This document shows, one piece after another, positions 1 to 7,400 of a DNA stretch of 39,635 nucleotides. This DNA comes from an uncultured Methylobacter sp. (GTDB lineage Bacteria; Pseudomonadota; Gammaproteobacteria; Methylococcales; Methylomonadaceae), in the NCBI GenBank assembly GCA_903832775.1, contig CAILCX010000081.1:1-39635 (forward strand). The letters are read 5' to 3'. The first letter of the stretch is position 1. Every line of letters begins with the position of its first letter. Both the position numbers and the translations under genes were made by a program. The notes below the pieces were generated by a model that searched no databases, was not told where the DNA came from, and worked only from the letters and a program-made list of their open reading frames with translations.

Positions 1-777
1 ACCACCAGCGACTCCCAAACCATCAATCGCGAACACATTGTCGCCCAGCTTGTTTGCAATATCTGCTACCAAAGTCGTCATTGCAGTTTCCGGGTAATCC
101 TGTGGAAACAGCAATTTGGTTTGCACATCATCTTGACTTGCCCTAAAACCCAGCTGTACCGGTGCCGGAATTTTATTGCCATTAAGGCGTTGCTGTATGT
201 CAGACTCGCCAATGCCCAAGGTTTTGATGGTGACTAATCGTGGCGGCTTTAACAAAAATCGATTTGCCAACGTTGGCCCGATAGATTCTTCAAACAAATG
301 GCGCATTTCTGTCGGTACGCCCGGCGAAAACGCAAACCAGCAGCGTCCAACTTGCAAGGAAAATCCCGGAGCGGTTCCCCATGCATTATCAATTCGTTCT
401 GCACCTTTTGGAAATAATGCCTGTTTGCGATTTGCTTCGGGCATAGCGCGATTTCTTATGTCGAAAAAACGTTTGATTTGTTCATAAGCGACAGCGTCAA
501 ACTCCAGCGGCAGATCAAAGGCTTTGGCCACCGCCTCAGCGGTCAAGTCATCGCTGGTAGGACCGAGTCCACCGGTACAGATACAGCAATCGGCACGTGT
601 CGATATTTCACGTAACAAAGTGACTAAATCATCCAGCTTGTCGCCGACCGCAGTATGCCGGGTTACCGTAAAGCCCAGCGTAACCACCTGCTCTGAAAGC
701 CAGGCGGCATTGGTATCAACGGTTTGACCGGTAACGACTTCTTCGCCTTGAGAGAATATTTCCAGAGTTGGGTTCAT
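1..777 (-). CDS. cinA: CinA-family protein, partial (C-terminus beyond the window)
   Basis: Reading the minus strand from the ATG at 777 gives 259 open codons to the window edge, so only the N-terminal part is present. The protein begins MNPTLEIFSQGEEVVTGQ and carries VDTNAAWL and TGGLGPTSDDL, the hallmark motifs of the molybdopterin-binding-like (MoCF) domain of CinA and E. coli YfaY. SPGVPTEM, typical of the family, follows further on. CinA proteins act in pyridine-nucleotide repair (ADP-ribose pyrophosphatase and, in two-domain forms, NMN deamidase) and are named for competence/damage induction. Whether the C-terminal deamidase domain is present cannot be seen. No clear Shine-Dalgarno precedes the ATG, but the start matches the family N-terminus. 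The overall pattern resembles YfaY more than Gram-positive CinA. Confidence 0.9.
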   Translation of the reverse strand, partial: MNPTLEIFSQGEEVVTGQTVDTNAAWLSEQVVTLGFTVTRHTAVGDKLDDLVTLLREISTRADCCICTGGLGPTSDDLTAEAVAKAFDLPLEFDAVAYEQIKRFFDIRNRAMPEANRKQALFPKGAERIDNAWGTAPGFSLQVGRCWFAFSPGVPTEMRHLFEESIGPTLANRFLLKPPRLVTIKTLGIGESDIQQRLNGNKIPAPVQLGFRASQDDVQTKLLFPQDYPETAMTTLVADIANKLGDNVFAIDGLGVAGG

Positions 778-841
778 TATGTTAATTTTAAGGTAACTGT
801 CAAAGCCACTAATCGATTGTAAAATAGTATATTGGCCATTC

Positions 842-981
842 TTTGATCTCCATCCATCGCCTTTCATTCTCCAATCTCAAAGCACCATGCTTGATGCTCC
901 ACTCTTCACCCTTTGCTTATCAGCTTTGAAGCTCCGAGCTCGAACTTCCACCATTGAAGCTTGATCCTTGGGCCTTCATCC
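842..981. repeat. degenerate heptamer array, 20 units, consensus TYSAWSC
   Basis: The stretch divides without a phase break into 20 seven-base units, for example TTTGATC, TCCATCC, TTCATTC, TTGATGC, TTGAAGC, TTGATCC, TTCATCC. By hand count, position 1 is T in 17 of 20 units, position 2 is a pyrimidine in all 20, position 4 is a purine in all 20 (15 A), and position 7 is C in 15. TTGAAGC occurs twice exactly. The array fills most of the gap between cinA and the kinase gene, and its last unit supplies the kinase stop codon. It is pyrimidine-rich on the plus strand. Origin and function are unknown; it resembles the degenerate heptamer repeats reported between genes in some bacteria. Confidence 0.7.
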
Positions 982-3276
982 TTCTAAATTCGAGTATTTT
1001 TCACCTTTAGCCACCCAATTATTCAAACAGGTGATGAGCATTTGTGGATTAACCGGCTTGGGAACAAAATCATTCATGCCCACGGCATAATAACTCTCCT
1101 GCTCTTCTTGTGTGACCCCGGCCGTTAGGGCAATAATCGGGAGATTAGCATATTTTGCCTGCGTCCGAATGATACGTGTTGCCTCTATTCCGTCCATGAC
1201 CGGCATTTGCACATCCATCAGGATGACGTCAAACTCTTGCTGTTCAAGTAAATCCAAAGCTTCCTGGCCATTATTTGCAATAAAAACCTCAACACCGGAA
1301 AACTTGAGAAACTCACTGACCACTTTCTGGTTAATTCGGTTATCTTCAGCCATTAGAACTCGAATTCCCTGTAGATTGAAACCCGCTTTCTGTAAATCTT
1401 GCGCCAACTCGCCTTCTTTAAGTCGGGCACGATAACTGATTTTTTTTACACTTCCCTGAACTGCAAGGTCGAGTTCAAGCTCAAATCGAATAGATGTTCC
1501 GCGATTTGGCTGACTGCTAATGGAAAATTCTCCACCCATCAGTCGCAACAAACTTTGACTAATCGATAAACCCAAGCCGGTGCCGCCAAATTTCCTGGTC
1601 ACCGAACCATCAATCTGACTGAAGGGTTGAAAAAGCTTATTAAGGTCTTCTTTAGCTATGCCTATGCCGGTATCCTGAATAATAAAACCGAGAATAATAC
1701 CGCCCGTTTCATGCTTTTTAAAGCCTATCCTGATTGCAACATAGCCGTGCTCGGAAAACTTGATAGCGTTCCCCAACAGATTGGAAATAATCTGCTGAAT
1801 ACGCATGGCATCACCGATCAGGTTACGGGGCGTGTCCGGATCAATTTCGATAATAAAATCAAGCTGCTTGGCATTCGCGCCCTCTTCAAACAGATTTCGC
1901 AAATTATCCAGCACCAAATCCAGATCGAAGGGATTATGCTCAATTGTCATCCGCCCGGCTTCAAGCTTTGAAAAGTCCAGGATGTCGTTAAGAATGCTAA
2001 GCAGACTATGGGAAGACGTATATATTTTGCTGAGATAATCCCTGAGATCCGGATCTGTCGGCAGATTCAGCGCTAACTGAGCCAGACCGATGATACCGTT
2101 CATTGGCGTGCGTATCTCGTGACTCATGTTTGCCAAAAACTCGGTCTTAGAGCGGGCGACCTGCTCAGCCAAATCTCTAGACTCTCTAAGTTCCTGTTCA
2201 ACTTTTACCCGCTCCCTGATATCACGAAAAAAGCCGGCTATAAACTCACGTCCGGCATAGCGTATATAATTAGCCGAAACTTCTACCGGAACGATGTCAC
2301 CACCAGCAACAAGATGTTTGCTGTAAAAAGTCAAATGACCGTTCTGCTTAATGTCTAACCAAAAGGTGGCGAGCTTTGCCGAATCAATCTCCGTATCCCA
2401 GTCTGTTACGCGCAGAGATAACAATCTTTCTCTTGAAACACCATAATGACGACAAGCCGCGTCATTAGCAAAAACCATCCTGAAATCATCTTCTACATCG
2501 ATAATATAAATAGGATCTTCACTATATTCAATCAAGGTATTAAGCATCTTTAGCTCCTGATCCTGCTTATGCAGTTTCTCAGAGGCCGTATTTAATGCGG
2601 AAAAAAGATGCTGCAATTCAGAGACTGAAGAAACTTGCTTGAGAACCTGCCCATGTTTTTCAGGTAAAATGCCGGCAAATTCCGTGGCACGCCTAAGTTG
2701 CTCTATAGGGCGGTGTAAGGCTATGACTACGACAAGCATCGATAACACCACCGCCAGAATGGCGACAAATACGGTTTCCTCCAAGATCTTGTGCTGTGTC
2801 GCGGTAATCTGATCCATTGGCATGTCAGAGCGCACCCACCCAATAACATTGCCGGCATTAATTGGTGCCCAAGTGACAATATGATTGCCTTGTATCAAGG
2901 GAAGTACCCCGATTTTAACTGGAAGCTCCACAGTACCCCCATGAAACAATTCCCAACTTTCACTTTTAACATTCCATCTCGCCTCGACTATAACATTGCC
3001 TTTAGCAGTGGCAACCAGAAAACTGTCTAAATTAAGATGGGTAGTAAATTGAAAAATGGTCTGGTCAATACCGCCATAATTTTTAATAATGAGATCGGAC
3101 GCGAGCGCTGTTGCAAGTCCGGTCGTGATTAAATACGATTCCCGATGCGCTGATTGCGTTGCCAGCTCACCTTGTTCGTAAGCAACATAAGCGCCAAGCG
3201 CAAATACTGACAACAGCGAACCCATGGCCCCCGCAAGGGCCAGGCGAACAAAAAGACTTTTAGATTTGGAAATCAA
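976..3276 (-). CDS. hybrid sensor histidine kinase (PAS-HisKA-HATPase-REC)
   Basis: Inner-membrane sensor of 766 residues. A membrane segment at about 10-33 and a second at about 168-188 enclose a periplasmic region of about 130 residues. A linker/HAMP-like stretch and a PAS domain (about 240-360) follow. The HisKA motif is FLANMSHEIRTPMNG with phospho-accepting His386. The ATPase domain has N503 in the N box, DTGIGI at 535-540 and GGTGLGL at 564-570. A receiver domain from about 638 has acidic residues in MAEDN and acceptor Asp688 in LMDVQMP. There is no HPt domain, so phosphotransfer to an output would need a separate HPt or response regulator, neither of which lies nearby. The start overlaps the end of the upstream binding-protein gene by 4 bases, implying translational coupling. 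Ligand unknown. Confidence 0.93.
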   Translation of the reverse strand: MISKSKSLFVRLALAGAMGSLLSVFALGAYVAYEQGELATQSAHRESYLITTGLATALASDLIIKNYGGIDQTIFQFTTHLNLDSFLVATAKGNVIVEARWNVKSESWELFHGGTVELPVKIGVLPLIQGNHIVTWAPINAGNVIGWVRSDMPMDQITATQHKILEETVFVAILAVVLSMLVVVIALHRPIEQLRRATEFAGILPEKHGQVLKQVSSVSELQHLFSALNTASEKLHKQDQELKMLNTLIEYSEDPIYIIDVEDDFRMVFANDAACRHYGVSRERLLSLRVTDWDTEIDSAKLATFWLDIKQNGHLTFYSKHLVAGGDIVPVEVSANYIRYAGREFIAGFFRDIRERVKVEQELRESRDLAEQVARSKTEFLANMSHEIRTPMNGIIGLAQLALNLPTDPDLRDYLSKIYTSSHSLLSILNDILDFSKLEAGRMTIEHNPFDLDLVLDNLRNLFEEGANAKQLDFIIEIDPDTPRNLIGDAMRIQQIISNLLGNAIKFSEHGYVAIRIGFKKHETGGIILGFIIQDTGIGIAKEDLNKLFQPFSQIDGSVTRKFGGTGLGLSISQSLLRLMGGEFSISSQPNRGTSIRFELELDLAVQGSVKKISYRARLKEGELAQDLQKAGFNLQGIRVLMAEDNRINQKVVSEFLKFSGVEVFIANNGQEALDLLEQQEFDVILMDVQMPVMDGIEATRIIRTQAKYANLPIIALTAGVTQEEQESYYAVGMNDFVPKPVNPQMLITCLNNWVAKGEKYSNLEG

Positions 3277-4127
3277 TCGCCGCCAATCACTGCAAATTTT
3301 TCAAGACCAAGCGCTTCGAGTGAGTGGTAATCTCGGGCGTAATCAGCTGGCACCGGAATCGGCATTTGGATGGCATCAAACAGCGCCGCATTGGCCGGAT
3401 CAGTTGCCAGTTGAATAAAAGTTTCGAGGACTTTGATACGCACTGCTTCAGGTATGCGCGGGTTTACGGCCAAAGGATGTGGCGCTGTTTTTGGCGTGAC
3501 ATATAGCACCTGTAACTGGTCACTTACATCTTTAGGTTCTCTCTGAAAGGTGTTATTGATTCCACCTCCTGCAGCCACGTCTCCGAGCAAGACGCTTCGA
3601 TAGACATTGCTGTGCGTTTTGACATAATTGGTTGTAATAGTAATATTTTGTTGTGCCAGCAACGCCCGCATAAAAAGCGAAGCGGCGAAAGCATTGGGCG
3701 CAGGGAAACTCAGCGTTTTACCTTTAAGATCTTCCAGAGATTTTATTTCACCGCCTTTTTTGACAACCAGAATACCTTCAAGCATGTTTTTTGAATCCCG
3801 TAACAAGGGAATGTAGCCTTTATCACGTTTAGCGACAATTATATGATAAGGGTTCATATAAGCGAAATCCGGCGTACCTGAAGCGATCGCCTGTTCAAAA
3901 GCGGGAATACTGGGCTCGACATTCAACTCAAATTCCAGTCCTGTCGCCGCTGCCAATTTCTCCAAAACCGGTGCCCAGGCTTTATGTGTCGCGACCGGAG
4001 TCAGTTGAGGCACAATATAGACGCTATAAGGCTTGGCGGCCTCATCTGCAGCCATCGTTAATCCGGATGCCAGAAGACCGAAGATCAGATATAAACCAAA
4101 ATGAAAAGATAACAGGAATTTATACAT
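3273..4127 (-). CDS. PhnD-like periplasmic substrate-binding protein
   Basis: A 284-residue exported protein with a signal peptide (hydrophobic core about 8-24, probable cleavage after TMA at about 26). The mature part follows the phosphate/phosphite/phosphonate binding-protein (PhnD) pattern: YSVYIVPQLTP at the first strand, PDFAYMNPYHIIVAKR, GKTLSFPAPNAFAASLFM and a late GGGINNTF segment. No ABC permease or ATPase gene is adjacent. Instead the stop codon overlaps the start of the hybrid kinase gene, so the protein more likely presents a ligand to the kinase than feeds a transporter. The true ligand is not evident; the family also binds compounds other than phosphonates. No strong ribosome site precedes the ATG at 4127. 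The upstream 277 bases separate it from the divergent giant signalling gene and hold no recognised operator. Confidence 0.85.
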   Translation of the reverse strand: MYKFLLSFHFGLYLIFGLLASGLTMAADEAAKPYSVYIVPQLTPVATHKAWAPVLEKLAAATGLEFELNVEPSIPAFEQAIASGTPDFAYMNPYHIIVAKRDKGYIPLLRDSKNMLEGILVVKKGGEIKSLEDLKGKTLSFPAPNAFAASLFMRALLAQQNITITTNYVKTHSNVYRSVLLGDVAAGGGINNTFQREPKDVSDQLQVLYVTPKTAPHPLAVNPRIPEAVRIKVLETFIQLATDPANAALFDAIQMPIPVPADYARDYHSLEALGLEKFAVIGGD

Positions 4128-4452
4128 TTTTAGGCCAATCAGTAAGTTATTAGAAATGGGATAATTTTAACCTTATTCATAAACAAGAGTCATTTATTCT
4201 AAAGCACACGAAAATTGGCTATGCCTCAAGCTCAACTGCCATCGAATAGGTATTTATACGCATTGTCTATCTTTATTCATAATATTAAAATCAATCAGTC
4301 ATAACTGATGTTAAGCGGTACTCCTTCATAATCCCGTTTGCTGCGCCCAACAGCAAAGCTTTTACCTGAGAACCTCATGACCTTGACTCAGATAATATCC
4401 AGCAATGAATCTACCCGATTCAATGGAACAGCATTCTCCTAAAGGAAATTCC

Positions 4453-7400
4453 ATGAGCGCTCACGATCAAGACCTTCCTGTTATTACAGACGACTGGACA
4501 AAACAACTCACAAATCCTCATCGTTTATATGGCCGGGAAGAAGCGGCAAGCATCCTCAATAATACCTTTAATCGCATTTGTTATGGTGAAGGAGAAGTGG
4601 TCCTGATTCCTGGCAACTCAGGGACGGGGAAGACCTCACTGGTTAAAGAACTACAAAATCCGGTAATGAACCGAAATGGTATTTTTCTTCATGGCAAATT
4701 TAACCAATACCAACAAAATATCCCCTATTTTGCGTTCCGTCAGGCATTGACTGAACTTGCCTGCGAATTAGGATCTGAAGAAGACGTCATCCGACAACAA
4801 TGGCAACGCTCACTAAACAAGGCGTTAGGCTCCCTGGGCCAATTATTGCTTAACTTTATTCCAGAATTCAAGAAAGTTCTCGGTCCCCAACCACCGGTAG
4901 CGAAAATCAGTCCCCTAGAGGCAAAATATCGTTTTATCAGTGTCATCCAAAAACTTATGGAAACCTTATGCCGCGCAGAGCATCCTGTCGTTTTATTTAT
5001 AGATGACTGGCAGTGGGCAGACCCTGCTTCTTTGGAACTGCTTAAGCAACTCCAAATCAGCTCCACCCTCCGTTACCTGCTGGTGATTATTCCATACAGG
5101 GACAACGAAATAGACTCTAATCACCCACTGGTTACTATTATTGATGAACTTCGTCATCAACATGTTCCCATCAGCATTATCGAAATCAAAAACCTGAGTC
5201 TAAAAGATGTGCAAACCTGGATAACAGATGTGCTACAACCCTCAGTCGAAAACCCAAAAGGCCTGGCCAAGTTTATCTACCAGCAGACCCGGGGGAATCC
5301 ATTTTTTACTCAAGCCTCTTTGTTATTTCTCAATAACTACAGCTTGCTTAACTTCGACCAGGGCAATAAATGTTGGCGATGGATAAACAAAACTAATGAC
5401 GTTGACAAATTACCCGACTCGATTGCCAATCTTTTTCTCCACCAGTTATTACGTCTGGGCCCAGAAAGCCAAATATTGCTTAGCAAAGCCGCATGTCTGG
5501 GCAACCGCTTCAATCTTGACAACCTGGCTGTAACCTGCAAACTGAACACTAAGCAATGCCTGGCCCTGCTTCTCGACCATTCCAGCATGGTTATACCGAC
5601 TAGCGCTGACGGCTTTAGCAGTGCTTCATCCAGACAAGAAGCCGATCAATGGTTCAGGTTCATCCACGACCAAGTCCAGCAAGCCGCCTATAATTTAATT
5701 CATGTCAATGAGCGGCCTGTTACCCATCTGGAAATTGGCAGACTAATTCTTGCTAGCCTTGATCCGGTTCAACTGAGCCATCGCCTGTTTGAAGTGGTTA
5801 ACCACATTAACCTCGGAAAACTATTGATTATTGATCTCACTGAACAAGTCCAGGTAGTAGAACTGAATGTGGCAGCTGCGCGCAAGGCTTGGACTGCAAC
5901 AGCCTACAAAGAAGCGCTTCAGTATCATCGCTCGGCTGGCTATTTTCTGACTATTCCCGACTTTGGCGAATACCTGTGGAGTAACCACCGTAAACTGGCA
6001 TTGTCACTCTTTAAGGAATGGGCAGAGAATGAGTTTCTCGAAGGGGATGAGCAAGAGGGCAATCTACTCATTAATCAAGTCTTCGTTCATGCCGAAAATG
6101 CCCTTGAAAAAGCGGAAGCGCTCACTGTATTGATCCTCCAGAACACACTTAAGGCCCGTTATCGGGAAGCCATTAACGCTGGCAGACTCGCCTTGGCCGC
6201 ATTTAAAATCTTCCTGCCAGAAGACAATTATGAAGCGGCCTGTGATGAGGAAATCAAGCAAGTACGCAGCATTCTTGAGCAGCGCACAATCGCCTCGCTG
6301 AGCGACTTGCCGGTCATGAGTGATCCTGAAATGCACATGATTGTAAAAATCCTCATTACTATGGGACCGCCTTGTTATCGTTCGCACCAGAAGCTTTGGG
6401 GAGTCATCGTATCTAAAGTGGTCAGCCTTACTCTCAGGTTTGGCAATGTCAAGCAGATAGGTTATAGCCATCCAGCCTTCGCCGGTCTGCTTTGCTGGGT
6501 TGCCAATGATCAGGCCAATGCCTTGGAATTCGGCGAACTCGCCTCTAAACTCATGTCCGAAGTTTTTCATTCGCCTTCCGCCCGAAGCGTCTATGCACTG
6601 ATGATAGGAAGTTCGGTACGGCATTGGCATCACCACCTTACAAAGGGCAGTTCAGATTATGCCGAAGCCTGTGAGATAGGCTTGCAATCAGGCAATTTGC
6701 AATACACCGCTTACGCCCTGGGCCATGATATGTATTGCAAATTTTATAGTGGCTGCCCCTTAGATGCCTTGATAAGAATATCGCAAAAATCCTTAGCCTT
6801 TAGTCGGACACGGTTCAATCAATGGGCTATCGACCTTCTGGAAGGCGGGTTGCGAATATTTTCCCTCCTGTCGATTCCGGATCAGGAAACCCTGGCTTAC
6901 GAATTTCCACAGGAAGATGACTACCTTAAACTGCTTAAGTTACACCAAAATATTCAGGTAGTGTGTATTTACAAGATTATGAAGGCTTTCTCCCTAATGT
7001 TACTGGGTCGATACGACGAAGCCCTGGAAATATCCACTCAAGTACAACCAATTCTATACACCGTGGGCATGCAAGGACTACTGCCCTGGCCGGAATCTGT
7101 AATGACTCGTTTACTCATCTTAACTGCCCTGCCAAAAAATCAAGATCTAAATTTACAGACACAACGCGACATAGAACTGACCGGCAGCCTCGCTCAACTT
7201 CGTCACTGGGCAGATTCCTGCCCGGAAAATTTCGAGCCTCTTTATCAACTGGCCGCCGCAGAACTGGCTCGGCTTGAACTAAGATACGAAGATGCCATGA
7301 TATTTTATGAACAAGCTGTCGCCGGTGCCAAGGACGGAGGCTTTATCCAGTGGGAAGCAATTACAAACGAGCGGATTGCGCGTTTCTGGTCAGAGCAAGG

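Noticed and set aside
176-727. Plus-strand open frames at 176-487 and 524-727
   Set aside because: They are shadows of the cinA-like gene, whose minus-strand frame carries TGGLGPTSDD and other family motifs.
6064-6636. 190-codon minus-strand open frame
   Set aside because: It is antisense to the helical-repeat region of the giant signalling protein, has no family resemblance, and the sense frame is clearly coding.
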